Part shown: piece by piece, positions 1 through 8,095 of the stretch
How the letters are laid out: each line of letters starts with the position of its first letter
How positions within the stretch are numbered: the first letter of the stretch is position 1
NCBI GenBank assembly: GCA_031556405.1
Contig: JAVBTC010000119.1
Span: 1-33,259, forward strand
Source of the DNA: WQZF01 sp031556405
GTDB lineage: Bacteria > Pseudomonadota > Gammaproteobacteria > Burkholderiales > Rhodocyclaceae
Length of the DNA stretch: 33,259 nucleotides
Direction of reading: 5' to 3'
The notes under the pieces: model-generated
Databases searched by the model: none
Told to the model about the DNA's origin: nothing
What the model saw: only the letters and a program-made list of their open reading frames with translations
Made by a program: the position numbers and the translations under genes

Positions 1-2
1 CG

Positions 3-788
3 GCCAGGGCGCGGCATCTGTTGCCGCGCGTCGTCTGGCTCGATGCGCTGCCCGCGCGTTTCGACGGCCTGGTGCTGGCCAATGAGTTGCTCGATGCCTT
101 GCCGGTGCATTTGGTTGTCTGGCGTGAGGACGGTATTTACGAGAAAGGGGTGGCGCTTGCTCGGGAGAACGGGCAGGAGTGCTTCGCCTGGGCCGAACGG
201 CCCGCAAGTGGGGCCTTGCTGGAACGCGCCCGGACTGTTCTTGGCGTCGCGGAGGATGGCGCAGATGGTACGGATGGCGTTGCGGCGGGCTACACGAGTG
301 AGATCGGGCTCGCTGCCATGGCCTGGGTCGCCACCTGGGGCGGGATTTTGGGCAAGGGCGCCGTTTTGCTGCTCGATTACGGTTTTCCCCGGCGCGAGTT
401 TTATCATCCGCAGCGCAGCGAAGGGACGTTGATGTGCCATTACCGGCACCGCGCCCATACCGATCCGTTTTTTCTGCCGGGCGTGCAGGATATTACCGCG
501 CATGTCGATTTCACCGCGGTTGCCGAGGCGGCGACCGATGCCGGGCTGGAACTGCTCGGCTATACGCAACAGGCGGTTTTCCTGCTCAATTGCGGCCTGA
601 CCGAGATTCTGGCGCGCACGCCGGCGGAAGATGCCCGGCGCTTCCTGCCGTTGTCGAATGTCGCGCAACGCCTGATTTCTCCCGCCGAAATGGGGGAACT
701 CTTCAAGGTGATCGCCTTCGGACGGGGATTGCCCCTGGATACGCCTCTGCTGGGATTCGCACGCGGGGACCGGTGCGGCGCGCTTTGA
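3..788 (+). CDS. MidA/NDUFAF7-family SAM-dependent methyltransferase, C-terminal part
   Basis: The reading frame is open from the left edge, so the gene starts outside the window and lacks its N-terminal SAM-binding region here. What remains carries family hallmarks: ANELLDALPVH near the start, then LLLDYGFPRREFYHPQRS, then CHYRHRAHTDPFFLPG and QDITAHVDFTA. These are characteristic of the COG1565/MidA family. Eukaryotic NDUFAF7 methylates an arginine of a complex I subunit; the bacterial substrate is not established. The sequence ends with a normal C-terminus, and a short GC hairpin follows at 815-830. The family call is firm and the biochemical role is inferred from homology. Confidence 0.9.
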   Translation, partial: ARARHLLPRVVWLDALPARFDGLVLANELLDALPVHLVVWREDGIYEKGVALARENGQECFAWAERPASGALLERARTVLGVAEDGADGTDGVAAGYTSEIGLAAMAWVATWGGILGKGAVLLLDYGFPRREFYHPQRSEGTLMCHYRHRAHTDPFFLPGVQDITAHVDFTAVAEAATDAGLELLGYTQQAVFLLNCGLTEILARTPAEDARRFLPLSNVAQRLISPAEMGELFKVIAFGRGLPLDTPLLGFARGDRCGAL

Positions 789-814
789 AAGCGTACCGAG
801 GATTTCGCATTTTT

Positions 815-836
815 CCCCGGACGGGCGGGGCTTTTA
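815..836 (+). terminator. Weak intrinsic terminator-like hairpin after the midA-like gene
   Basis: CCCCG at 815-819 pairs with CGGGG at 826-830 around a 6-nt loop and is followed by CTTTTA. The stem is short but GC-only. It lies 27 nt after the stop codon of the methyltransferase gene. Confidence 0.4.
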
Positions 837-903
837 CCCGATATTTTTCCCGCAACGGCCTGAAATCCGGCCTGAAATCGCGGCGGAAATGCGGAAAACG
901 CCC

Positions 904-930
904 TTTACTTTTGCAAATGGCGGGCGATAA
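904..930 (+). promoter_or_regulatory. Candidate sigma-28 (FliA) promoter of the 68-aa gene
   Basis: TTTACTTT at 904-911 and GGCGATAA at 923-930 are separated by 11 nt. The enterobacterial FliA consensus is TAAAGTTT-N11-GCCGATAA, so the -10 matches 7 of 8 bases, the spacing is exact and the -35 is partial. The same arrangement occurs before the related gene at 1498. Confidence 0.6.
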
Positions 931-955
931 TGAGGATGAACAAAAGGAGAGCATC

Positions 956-1162
956 ATGGCAATCTCTGCAATCTCGAATGCCGCAATAGCCACGGTGTTG
1001 CCTTATCAGACCAACGATACGGCAGCTCAGCAAGCGGCACAGCGCGCTCAGGAAACGAACACACAGCCGCAGCAGCAGGCGGCTCAGACGGTCGAACCCT
1101 TGCCGCAACCGCAACGTGTCAACCCGCCGAATCTCGGGCAGAAAGTCGACTTTTTCGCCTGA
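956..1162 (+). CDS. Small 68-aa hypothetical protein, probable flagellar-regulon member
   Basis: A 68-residue protein starting MAISAISNAA. Its middle is rich in Gln, Ala and Thr and its tail reads VNPPNLGQKVDFFA. That tail closely resembles the tail of the YjfB-like protein encoded next (VNPAHLGQTIDVFG), while the rest differs. AAGGAG at 944-949 lies a good distance before the ATG. A sigma-28-like promoter directly upstream suggests expression with late flagellar genes. There is no signal peptide or membrane segment. I do not recognise the family; a divergent YjfB relative is the best guess. The start is fixed by the ribosome site, although the same frame is open further upstream. Confidence 0.7.
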   Translation: MAISAISNAAIATVLPYQTNDTAAQQAAQRAQETNTQPQQQAAQTVEPLPQPQRVNPPNLGQKVDFFA

Positions 1163-1440
1163 GCGCCGTCCAGATATTTGCAAAACGCAAATGAAGGCCA
1201 AATGAGGGCCGCGGCCGACGACTAAACCGGCGTAAATCCCGCAGGTGGCAGGTGTAGTCGGAGGTAAATTATTGGCAGCCGATAAACGGTGAAAATGCCG
1301 TTTTCGGCGCTTTTTGTCGTTCCCGAAAAATCGTGTGACGATGGCGTGCCCAGCGATGGGCGCACCAGTTTTCGCGCGTGCCGGCTTTAATGGAAATTCA
1401 CGGCAGTGTGCGGTTGCGCACCATTTTTGCCGGACTGCCC
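1163..1440. other. Gene-free spacer between the two small genes
   Basis: No supported gene. The spacer holds a third perfect GCCGATAA at 1278-1285, but no -35-like element lies 11 nt upstream (TAAA at 1265-1268 is too close), so it may be a decayed promoter. GCCG-TTTT-CGGC at 1297-1308 followed by GCTTTTT is a weak terminator-like hairpin for the 68-aa gene. Confidence 0.5.
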
Positions 1441-1467
1441 TTCATTTTTCCCGGTGGCTGCCGATAA
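1441..1467 (+). promoter_or_regulatory. Candidate sigma-28 (FliA) promoter of the yjfB-like gene
   Basis: GCCGATAA at 1460-1467 is a perfect FliA -10 element. TTCATTTT at 1441-1448, exactly 11 nt upstream, is a partial -35. It is followed by a short leader with GTAAAAGGAG before the ATG at 1498. Confidence 0.65.
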
Positions 1468-1497
1468 TGAGGAAGCAGGAGTAAAAGGAGCTTCATC

Positions 1498-1686
1498 ATG
1501 GATGTATCTGCGGTTGCAAAACTTGCCACGGCGATGAGTCAGGCGGAAACCGCCACCGCCGTCAATACGGCGGTGCTGAAAAAGAGCATGGATTTGCAGC
1601 AGGAAAGCGTAATGATGCTGTTGCAGGCATTGCCACAGGCGGTCAATCCCGCGCATTTGGGGCAGACGATCGACGTTTTCGGCTGA
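1498..1686 (+). CDS. YjfB-like putative motility protein (62 aa)
   Basis: This 62-residue protein begins MDVSAVAKLATAMSQAE, continues with a helical VLKKSMDLQQES segment and ends LLQALPQAVNPAHLGQTIDVFG-like. This matches the YjfB/putative motility protein family in length and order: an N-terminal MDVS..A, a central VLKKA-like helix and an NP.HLG..ID tail. Family members are often associated with flagellar genes, but their molecular role is not established. AAAAGGAG lies just before the ATG and a FliA-like promoter precedes it. A strong intrinsic terminator follows. The preceding 68-aa gene has the same tail and promoter type, so the two probably belong to one regulon. Confidence 0.85.
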   Translation: MDVSAVAKLATAMSQAETATAVNTAVLKKSMDLQQESVMMLLQALPQAVNPAHLGQTIDVFG

Positions 1687-1722
1687 TTCCGTTTTTTCGA
1701 CAGCCCTCCACTTCAAGGTATT

Positions 1723-1754
1723 GGCCCGGGAAGATTTTCCGGGCCGTTTTTTTT
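1723..1754 (+). terminator. Strong intrinsic terminator of the yjfB-like gene
   Basis: GGCCCGG (1723-1729) pairs with CCGGGCC (1739-1745) and is followed by a run of eight T at 1747-1754. It abuts the stop codon of the oppositely oriented hydrolase gene. It lacks a T run in the minus direction, so it acts for the plus strand. Confidence 0.9.
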
Positions 1755-2656
1755 CAGACTCCCACGCTTTGCAGCCAGTCCGCGACGAGTTGCGCGGCTT
1801 TCCGCCAATCGCGTTCGAGCATCAGGCCATGCCCCATGTCGGGAAGGATGGTGCACGGCTCGCCGTAGGTTTTGGCCGTGGTCTGCGCCACGAAGGCGGG
1901 GATCAGCGCGTCGTGCTCGGCGCCCATGATGAAAAGCGGCGGGCGTTCCATGTGCACGAGTTGCGGCAGGCTGAAGAGCGACATATCCCAGATCGCGCGC
2001 TGCGATTCGTGTTGCAGCAGGCGGCTGTAGCGCCGCAGGTCGGTCGGGGAAATTTCCTGGGCGAACATGGCTTCGCGCAGGGCATCGAGGGAAATGTCGC
2101 TGCCGCTCAGAACGTGGTTGATTTCGGTCAGCAGCGAGGGCCGCGCCAGCAGCATCGAGAATTGCGCCAGTCCCAATCCCTGCGGCGGTACCGAGCACAT
2201 CAGGACGGCGGCGGGCGCTTCGTGTTCCTCCAGGAATTTCTGCACCACGAAGCCGCCCATGGAGTGCCCGATCAGTGCCGGCGGCTCCTCGAAGGTCAGC
2301 GCCACGCGTGCCAGGTCGTCCACATAGTCCTGCATGCTGTACCAGTCGATGGAGCCCGGATTGTGGCTGCCGCCGTGGCCGCGCAGCGAGAGCGCGTGCG
2401 CCTCGTAGCCGGTTTCGGCGAACCAGGGGAGAAAGTGCTCATCCCAGATCCAGGCGCCGGCAAAAGCACCGTGAACGAAGAGCAACGGAGTTTTTCGCTG
2501 TGCTCCGGGCGGCTTGCGGGAGAGAACTTCCAGTCCCGAAATATTGTGTCGGACAGGTTCTGAAGCGGTGCCGGAGGAATCCGCCGGAATGGGTTTGGTG
2601 GATCCGGTGGATTTGACCGGAGCTGTTGGTGGCGGCACGGTTTTGCGGCGGGTCAT
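1754..2656 (-). CDS. Alpha/beta-hydrolase fold protein
   Basis: A 300-aa protein if started at the ATG at 2656; the open frame can be extended 13 codons to a TTG in an AT-rich segment. After a ~45-residue Pro/Ser/Thr-rich N-terminus comes the fold: an oxyanion-hole HGAFAGAWIWD (62-72), the nucleophile elbow GHSMGG with Ser132, an acid in GAEHDA (Asp249) and the catalytic histidine in PDMGHGL (His276). This is a complete Ser-Asp-His triad typical of esterase or lipase-like hydrolases. The substrate cannot be told from sequence. No convincing Shine-Dalgarno site precedes either start. The AT-rich stretch at 2690-2760 probably holds its promoter. Confidence 0.88.
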   Translation of the reverse strand: MTRRKTVPPPTAPVKSTGSTKPIPADSSGTASEPVRHNISGLEVLSRKPPGAQRKTPLLFVHGAFAGAWIWDEHFLPWFAETGYEAHALSLRGHGGSHNPGSIDWYSMQDYVDDLARVALTFEEPPALIGHSMGGFVVQKFLEEHEAPAAVLMCSVPPQGLGLAQFSMLLARPSLLTEINHVLSGSDISLDALREAMFAQEISPTDLRRYSRLLQHESQRAIWDMSLFSLPQLVHMERPPLFIMGAEHDALIPAFVAQTTAKTYGEPCTILPDMGHGLMLERDWRKAAQLVADWLQSVGV

Positions 2657-2759
2657 CGTGTTTCGATCCGGGCGAGAGAATGAAATTCTATGCAATCAAT
2701 TAATAATTGGTTAATTTCAACTGCATGATTTATTGTAAATTCTACTCGTAAATTGTAAT

Positions 2760-4007
2760 TCATGACGTTTCCGAAGATGGAAACGCTTTTTTGACGGCGT
2801 CTACACGCGCCTCGTGCAGCCGGACGGGGATTTGCGCTGGAACGGGACAGTTCCGGGCAATGGCAGCGGCGTCGACACCTCGTATCGCCGCAAGGGCACA
2901 CAGCAGAATATCGGGTGCGTTGTAAGTACGCGCTGACTTTTGGCCGGATTCCGGGGATTTCGTTCCGCGTCCGTAAAAATCGGCACTGCACGCTTGCAGC
3001 AATTGTTCGAAACGTTGCGGGCGGCGCAACGCGTCGGTTTCTTCCAGCAGGGAAACCAGTGTCGCGGGGCGCAGTTCCCCGGCGCGGTGGACCCTGCCGT
3101 GGTAACGCGCGGTGAGCAGCGCCAGGTCGCGGCATTCTCCCGGTACCTTGAGGCGAGCGCACACTGCGTCGGTAAGCCCTGTGCTTCTTTCTTCGTGGCC
3201 GTGGTGTCGCGGCCATTCGGCGGGCGGCGTATCCGCCTTGCCGAGGTCGTGGCAGAGCACGGCGAAACGTACCGGCAGCGCGGTGTTTTGCCGTGCTGCC
3301 GTGTCGAGCGTCATCAGGGTATGCAATCCGGTGTCGACTTCGGGGTGATGGTCGGGGCGTTGCGGCACGCCGAAAAGCCGGTCGACTTCCGGCAGCAGGC
3401 GCGAGAGCGCGCCGCATTCGCGCAGTACCGAAATCATCCGCGAGGGCCGCGCTTCCATCAGTCCGCGCGCGAGTTCCTGCCATACCCGTTCCGGGACGAG
3501 GTGATCGACTTCGCCATCGTCGACCATACGGCGCGCCAGTGCCAGAGTTTCCGCGGCGACCGTGAAATCGGAAAAGCGCGCGGCGAACCGCGCCAGGCGC
3601 AGAATCCGTACCGGGTCCTCGACGAATGCCGGGCCGACATGGCGCAGGATGCGCGCCTGCAAATCCCGCGCGCCGCCATAGGGGTCGATCAGCGCACCGT
3701 TTTCGTCCCTGGCCATCGCGTTGATCGTCAGGTCGCGCCGCGCCAGGTCTTCTTCCAGCGTTACTTCCGGCGCGGCATGGACGGTGAAACCGGCGTAGCC
3801 GTGCCCGGTTTTGCGTTCGGTGCGCGCCAGTGCATATTCTTCCTGGGTCTTCGGATGGAGAAAGACGGGAAAGTTGCGCCCCACCGGGCGAAATCCGAGC
3901 GCGCGCATTTCTTCTGGTGTCGCGCCGACGACGACGTGGTCGCGGTCCTGGAGCGGCAGTCCGAGAAGTTCGTCGCGGACGGCGCCGCCGACGGTGTAAA
4001 TGCGCAT
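2760..4007 (-). CDS. cca: Multifunctional CCA-adding tRNA nucleotidyltransferase
   Basis: A 415-aa protein close to the usual length of bacterial class II Cca. It restores or adds the 3' CCA of tRNAs using CTP and ATP. Visible motifs are GGAVRD at 7-12, the metal-binding DRD at 21-23, RRDLTINAMA, DPYGG and EDPVRILR. The C-terminal half carries an HD-domain CHDLGK signature (His253, Asp254), found in the gammaproteobacterial-type enzyme with additional phosphatase and phosphodiesterase activities. The ATG at 4007 directly precedes the MRIYTVGGAVRD core; GGGGAGG lies upstream at slightly long spacing. It follows the GST gene on the same strand after about 215 nt. Confidence 0.97.
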   Translation of the reverse strand: MRIYTVGGAVRDELLGLPLQDRDHVVVGATPEEMRALGFRPVGRNFPVFLHPKTQEEYALARTERKTGHGYAGFTVHAAPEVTLEEDLARRDLTINAMARDENGALIDPYGGARDLQARILRHVGPAFVEDPVRILRLARFAARFSDFTVAAETLALARRMVDDGEVDHLVPERVWQELARGLMEARPSRMISVLRECGALSRLLPEVDRLFGVPQRPDHHPEVDTGLHTLMTLDTAARQNTALPVRFAVLCHDLGKADTPPAEWPRHHGHEERSTGLTDAVCARLKVPGECRDLALLTARYHGRVHRAGELRPATLVSLLEETDALRRPQRFEQLLQACSADFYGRGTKSPESGQKSARTYNAPDILLCALAAIRGVDAAAIARNCPVPAQIPVRLHEARVDAVKKAFPSSETS

Positions 4008-4085
4008 AAGGTGTCGTGACCTCCCCGCCGTGCCTGCGGACGGGCGTTATATGAAGGTGAATTTCAGGTTTCGATGCCCGGATTC

Positions 4086-4132
4086 CGCGTGGGTACGCTG
4101 CGCCCATCCATGCAAATGCGCCACCCTACGCG
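4086..4132. repeat. Imperfect inverted repeat, REP-like hairpin
   Basis: The left arm near CGCGTGGGTACGC and the right arm near GCGCCACCCTACGCG are imperfectly complementary across a short loop, in the gap between the GST and cca genes. The GTAGGGTGGCGC-like sequence on the minus strand resembles dispersed intergenic repeats of proteobacteria. Only one copy was noticed in this window. Confidence 0.4.
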
Positions 4133-4222
4133 TTGTTAGATGAAATCCGCGCTGGTATGTGATTCATGAAAAAACACAGTACGGGCAGAACGCAGTGTGC
4201 ACGCACGGAAAATCATCCCCAT

Positions 4223-4852
4223 TCATTTCCGCGCGGCCGATTCCGCCTCGGCGCCCGCGCGCCAATCCTGCATTGGCGGCAGCGCGAGCATGGTGTCGCA
4301 CCAGGCGCGGCTTGCCGGCGGGAGGTTGACATCGTAGGTGTTGAAACGCCAGACAACGGGAGCATACATCGCGTCGGCGATCGAAAAGGCGCCAAAAAGA
4401 AACGGACCGGCGGCGGCGAAGCGGGTGCGGCAGAATTCCCACAGCGCGATGATGCGCGCGATATCGGCTTCGAGCTCGGGGCTTTCCTCCGCCTTGAGGT
4501 TCCGGGCGCACACTTCCATCGACGTCCGCTGCCGCAGCGCGGTGAAACCGGAGTGCATTTCGGCGCTGATGGAACGCGCCTCGGCCCGCGTCGACGGGTT
4601 GGCCGGCCATAACGCCGGATGACGCTCGGCCAGATATTCGCAGATCGCCAGAGAATCCCAGATGACCAGTTCGCCGTCGGTCAGACACGGCACTTTGCCC
4701 GAGGGCGAATAGCGCAGGATGTCGTTTTTCGTCTGCGGCCGGCGCAGCCGCACGGAACGCTCGGTGAAGGGGATGTCCGCCATGCGCAATGCCAGCCACG
4801 GGCGCAGCGACCAGGAGGAGAAGTTCTTGTCGCCGATGACGAGGGTAAGCAT
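4223..4852 (-). CDS. Glutathione S-transferase family protein
   Basis: A 209-aa protein. The N-terminal thioredoxin-like domain has a start-proximal NFSSWSLRPWLALR helix and the glutathione-binding segment SGKVPCLTDGELVIWDSLAI (about 51-70, cis-Pro at KVPC). The alpha-helical C-terminal domain follows. The catalytic Ser is likely in the NFSSWS segment, as in beta/zeta-like GSTs. The ATG at 4852 sits immediately after the stop codon of the NDUFA9-like gene (TGA-ATG), so the two are probably co-translated. The substrate is unknown. Confidence 0.92.
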   Translation of the reverse strand: MLTLVIGDKNFSSWSLRPWLALRMADIPFTERSVRLRRPQTKNDILRYSPSGKVPCLTDGELVIWDSLAICEYLAERHPALWPANPSTRAEARSISAEMHSGFTALRQRTSMEVCARNLKAEESPELEADIARIIALWEFCRTRFAAAGPFLFGAFSIADAMYAPVVWRFNTYDVNLPPASRAWCDTMLALPPMQDWRAGAEAESAARK

Positions 4853-5812
4853 TCAGCGCCTCGGGTGCAGGCGGAACACGTTCAGGCGGGCCTTCGGCGC
4901 CGCCGTTCCCAGATACTGCGGCGCCACGGATTCGAGCGCCGTCGGTTCCCAGTCGGGATAGAGATGCGTGCCGTCGCCGATGTTGTCGATTTCCATCGAA
5001 CGCAGGTTGTCCGGCGACATCATCGGCTTGGGCAGGGTCCACAGCAGTCCCGCCTGGAGATAGGCGAACAGGGGCGAGAGGCCATAGACCGAACGCGGGT
5101 GGCCGCTGAGCTTGCCGGCGTACTCGATCAAGCGGCGCAGCGTGTAGATCTTTGGACCGGTGAGGTTGTAGACCTGCCCGTGAGTGGCGGAACGGTCCAG
5201 CGCGTCGATGAAGGCATCGGCGATGTCGCCGACGAAAACCGGCTGGAAGCGCGAGGTGACGCCGCCGACGAAGAAGACCGGAGTGTATTTGAGCGCGCGG
5301 GCGAACGTGGTCAGAAATTTGTCGCCCGGCCCGAAGATGACCGACGGGCAGAAGACGGTGACATCGAGTTTGTCCCGCGCCGCGAGCACGATTTCCTGAC
5401 CTTCGCTCTTGGAGCGCAGGTATTCGGAGGGACCGTCTTTCTTCGCATTCAGCGCGCTCATGTGCAGAAGGCGCGAGACGCCGGTTTCCTGCATCGCGGC
5501 GACGATCTTGCGCGGCAGTTCGACGTGGGCCGCGGCGAAGTCCCTGCCGTACGGATAACGCGAGTCGCGATCGTGCAGGACGCCCACCAGGTTGATCACG
5601 GCGTCCTGGCCGCGCATCAGGCGCGCCAGTGTTTCCGGATCGTGGATATTCGCCTGCGGCATGGTGACGGTAGGCAGCGTGATCAGTTGCTTGGTGCGTT
5701 CGCGGCGGCGCGTCGGAATCGTCAGTTCGATGCCCTGGGCGGCCAGACGGCTGGCGATCCAGGTGCCGACGAAACCGCTGCCGCCGAGGATCAGGATTTT
5801 TTTCGCGGTCAT
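4853..5812 (-). CDS. Complex I NDUFA9-like NAD(P)-dependent epimerase/dehydratase family protein
   Basis: A 319-aa atypical short-chain dehydrogenase. The Rossmann motif GGSGFVG lies at 10-16 and a basic RRRERTK segment follows beta-2. NLVGVLHD and HMSALNA follow, then a YLRSKSEGQ segment in the position of the SDR YxxxK. This architecture matches the bacterial 'complex I NDUFA9 subunit family' proteins, close to mitochondrial NDUFA9. Such genes are usually not in the nuo operon, and the bacterial role is uncertain. Here it lies between slt (102 nt upstream) and the GST gene (immediately adjacent). Confidence 0.92.
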   Translation of the reverse strand: MTAKKILILGGSGFVGTWIASRLAAQGIELTIPTRRRERTKQLITLPTVTMPQANIHDPETLARLMRGQDAVINLVGVLHDRDSRYPYGRDFAAAHVELPRKIVAAMQETGVSRLLHMSALNAKKDGPSEYLRSKSEGQEIVLAARDKLDVTVFCPSVIFGPGDKFLTTFARALKYTPVFFVGGVTSRFQPVFVGDIADAFIDALDRSATHGQVYNLTGPKIYTLRRLIEYAGKLSGHPRSVYGLSPLFAYLQAGLLWTLPKPMMSPDNLRSMEIDNIGDGTHLYPDWEPTALESVAPQYLGTAAPKARLNVFRLHPRR

Positions 5813-5914
5813 GTTCTTGCTCCGAAAATAGATCGAAAAATGAAAAACCGGGATAAAAGCTAAAGCGAGACTAAAACGGAATCAGTGCGGAATTGGCGCG
5901 AGATCAATACAGCA

Positions 5915-7873
5915 TCAGGGCAGATCCTTGCTTTCGGCGGGCGGCGGCCCGCCGGCGCCGATCGTACCCAGGCGTTCCTTCAGCGACTGCGGCCGGCCAT
6001 CGAACAATGCGGCGTAATAAGTGGTGTTGCTCATGACTTTCTTCACGTAATCGCGGGTTTCGTCGAACGGAATCGTTTCGGCGTAGATCGCTCCCTCCTG
6101 CGGCTGGCTGGAGCGCCATTTGCGCGCCCGGCCCGGCCCCGCATTGTAGGCGGCGGAAGCGAGCAACGGATGATTATCGAGCGATTCGAGCACCATGCGC
6201 AAATACGAGGTGCCGAGCAGCAGATTGACGTCGGTGTCGTTCACCCTGCCGTGGTGATAATCCTTGAGCCCGACCTTTTTCGCCACCCATTTCGCCGTCG
6301 CCGGCATCAGTTGCATCAGGCCGGAGGCTCCGGCACTGGAGCGGGCCTGGGTGACGAAACGGCTTTCCTGGCGCATCAGGCCGTACACCCAGGCGTTGTC
6401 GAGCGCCTGCGTCTGCGCCGCCGGGCGCACCTGATCGAGGAACGGGGCGAGATAGCGCAGCGTGTAATCGTGCTCGACCGTCGTGCGGTCGGCGGTGGAA
6501 ATGGCCCGGTCATAGATGTTGCTGGTGCGGGCAAGCTCCGCGGCGGCGAGCAGATCACGGTCGTTCATGTCGCGCACGGCCCAGTTCCATTCACGCACGC
6601 CTTCCAGGCGCAGATTCAGCGCGAAGAACGCCAGCCCGCGGTAGATGCCGGGAATACGGCCGACGCGCGCCAGTTCTTCCTGCGTCGGCGGTGCGGCGCG
6701 AGGGGGAACGGCGATCGTCCGTCCCAGTTCGTTGTCGGCCAGATTGCCGTAGAAATTGGGCTGCCCGGCAATGCGCGCGAACAGCGCGTTCGCCTGCACA
6801 TCCTTGCCTCCGGCCTGCCAGGCGCGGCCCTGCCAGTAGATCCAGTCGGGTTTGTCGGCCAGCCGCGGCGACATCCGCTCGGTTGTCGCGCGCACCGTTT
6901 CCCAGTCGCCGGCGCGCAGCGCGGCGCGGACTTTCCATTCCGTCACGTTGTCGCTCATGTCCATGGAAGGATTGGCGGAGGCGGCATTGCGGTACCAGCG
7001 CAGCGCTTCGGGCTGGTGGCGCAACGCTCCCTGCCACGCGATCTGGCTCCAGGCCCAGCCGCGTTCTTCCGGGCCCAGTTTCATTTGCAGCGATTCGAGC
7101 ATGTTCGCCGCGGCGCGCGGGTCGTTGCGCGCCATGCGTTGTATGGCAAGCGCGGCCAGTTCCTTCCCCTGCCGGGTCTTTTCCCAGCCCGCGGGCTGTT
7201 TGGCGAGATAGGCCGCGGGTTTTTCGATCACGCCGTCGAACGTACGCGTGTTCGGCGTCTGCGAGGCGGGAAGATAATTCGTGGTGTAACGCGCGGCGGC
7301 GATCTTGTTGGCCTCGAATTGCAGGCGGATGCGCTGCCAAACTTCGCCGGCGAGCACTTTCTTGTCCCAGATCAGGCTTTCGATCACCGGGTAACACGCT
7401 TCCGGCGGCTCCATCAGCGAAAACCACAAGGACATCACTTCGTCGCCAGTGCCTTTGTCTCCTTGGCTGCGGCGGCTTTGCAGCGCGTAACAGCGCAGCG
7501 TCTGATCCGGCTGCCGCAGTTTCGGATATTCGCCCGCGAACGTCGTCCAGTCGCCTTTTTTGCCCAGCGCCAGGAGCCAGTCGGCACGCAGCTTCTCGCC
7601 GATGTATTCGCCCTCGTGCCGCGCCAGGAAGTCGCGCAGCGGCCGTTCGTAGGAATCGTCGTTTTTGTCCTGCAGGCGTTGCAGCAGTTGCCAGTATTCG
7701 GCGTAAACGCCCAGGGGATGGTCGCGCAGTTCCGGCGTCAGCAGGTTCAGTTTCGCCCGGTCACCGATCCGGGCGGCGTCGCGCGCGGCGAGAAAACGTT
7801 CGTCGTCATCGGGCGCTGCCGTGGCGGAAAAAGTCAAACAAAGCAATAAAGCGGTCAGAAAGAAGCGGTACAT
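5915..7873 (-). CDS. slt: Soluble lytic murein transglycosylase (Slt70-like)
   Basis: A 652-aa protein from the ATG at 7873. It starts with a clear signal peptide (MYRFFLTALLLC, ending near SATAA), so it is periplasmic. A long alpha-helical superhelical region precedes the C-terminal SLT domain: LMRQESRF with the catalytic Glu at about 503, GASGLMQLMPATAKWVAKK, and SAYNAGPGRARKW. It cleaves peptidoglycan glycan strands to 1,6-anhydromuropeptides. The open frame extends 12 codons further upstream, but the signal peptide supports this start. It is the first gene of the minus-strand run slt - NDUFA9-like - GST - cca. Confidence 0.95.
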   Translation of the reverse strand: MYRFFLTALLLCLTFSATAAPDDDERFLAARDAARIGDRAKLNLLTPELRDHPLGVYAEYWQLLQRLQDKNDDSYERPLRDFLARHEGEYIGEKLRADWLLALGKKGDWTTFAGEYPKLRQPDQTLRCYALQSRRSQGDKGTGDEVMSLWFSLMEPPEACYPVIESLIWDKKVLAGEVWQRIRLQFEANKIAAARYTTNYLPASQTPNTRTFDGVIEKPAAYLAKQPAGWEKTRQGKELAALAIQRMARNDPRAAANMLESLQMKLGPEERGWAWSQIAWQGALRHQPEALRWYRNAASANPSMDMSDNVTEWKVRAALRAGDWETVRATTERMSPRLADKPDWIYWQGRAWQAGGKDVQANALFARIAGQPNFYGNLADNELGRTIAVPPRAAPPTQEELARVGRIPGIYRGLAFFALNLRLEGVREWNWAVRDMNDRDLLAAAELARTSNIYDRAISTADRTTVEHDYTLRYLAPFLDQVRPAAQTQALDNAWVYGLMRQESRFVTQARSSAGASGLMQLMPATAKWVAKKVGLKDYHHGRVNDTDVNLLLGTSYLRMVLESLDNHPLLASAAYNAGPGRARKWRSSQPQEGAIYAETIPFDETRDYVKKVMSNTTYYAALFDGRPQSLKERLGTIGAGGPPPAESKDLP

Positions 7874-7994
7874 GGATCGATGGCGTGGAAGGAACGGCGG
7901 GAATTGCACGGAAAGATAGAGAAGACGCGGACAAAACGCATAGCGACTGTGTCAGAGGATAGCATAAAGGAGGTGCTGCAAAGAGGCGGAAACC

Positions 7995-8009
7995 GCGCCG
8001 TTACGGCGC
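7995..8009. other. Perfect 6-bp GC hairpin in the slt/paralogue A intergenic region
   Basis: GCGCCG (7995-8000), TTA, CGGCGC (8004-8009) form a perfect stem. There is no T run on either side, so it is not a classical terminator. It lies in the divergent region between slt and gene A. Confidence 0.4.
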
Positions 8010-8053
8010 CTTTGGCCTTGGTTGGGGGGGCATGTAGAATACGCGGAATAATC

Positions 8054-8080
8054 ATGAATTTTCTTATTGCATACTTGTAA
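8054..8080 (+). promoter_or_regulatory. Candidate leader ORF (8 aa) before paralogue A
   Basis: An ATG starts MNFLIAYL and stops at 8078-8080, one base before the AAAGGA that serves gene A. Paralogues B and C have a matching MNF-start in the same position. Translation is unproven. Confidence 0.35.
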
Positions 8081-8095
8081 CAAAGGAAACCGCAA

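Noticed and set aside
1288..1389. Possible ~33-aa ORF after the third GCCGATAA
   Set aside because: No ribosome site, no -35 partner for the promoter-like element and no similarity to the neighbouring small proteins.
2653..4107. Long open frame overlapping cca on the same strand
   Set aside because: Low-complexity Arg/Pro/Ala-rich translation typical of an out-of-frame reading of a GC-rich gene; the other frame is a complete Cca.
5885..7849. 654-codon plus-strand open frame opposite slt
   Set aside because: Antisense shadow of slt with no recognisable domain; the minus strand encodes a full transglycosylase with signal peptide and catalytic motifs.
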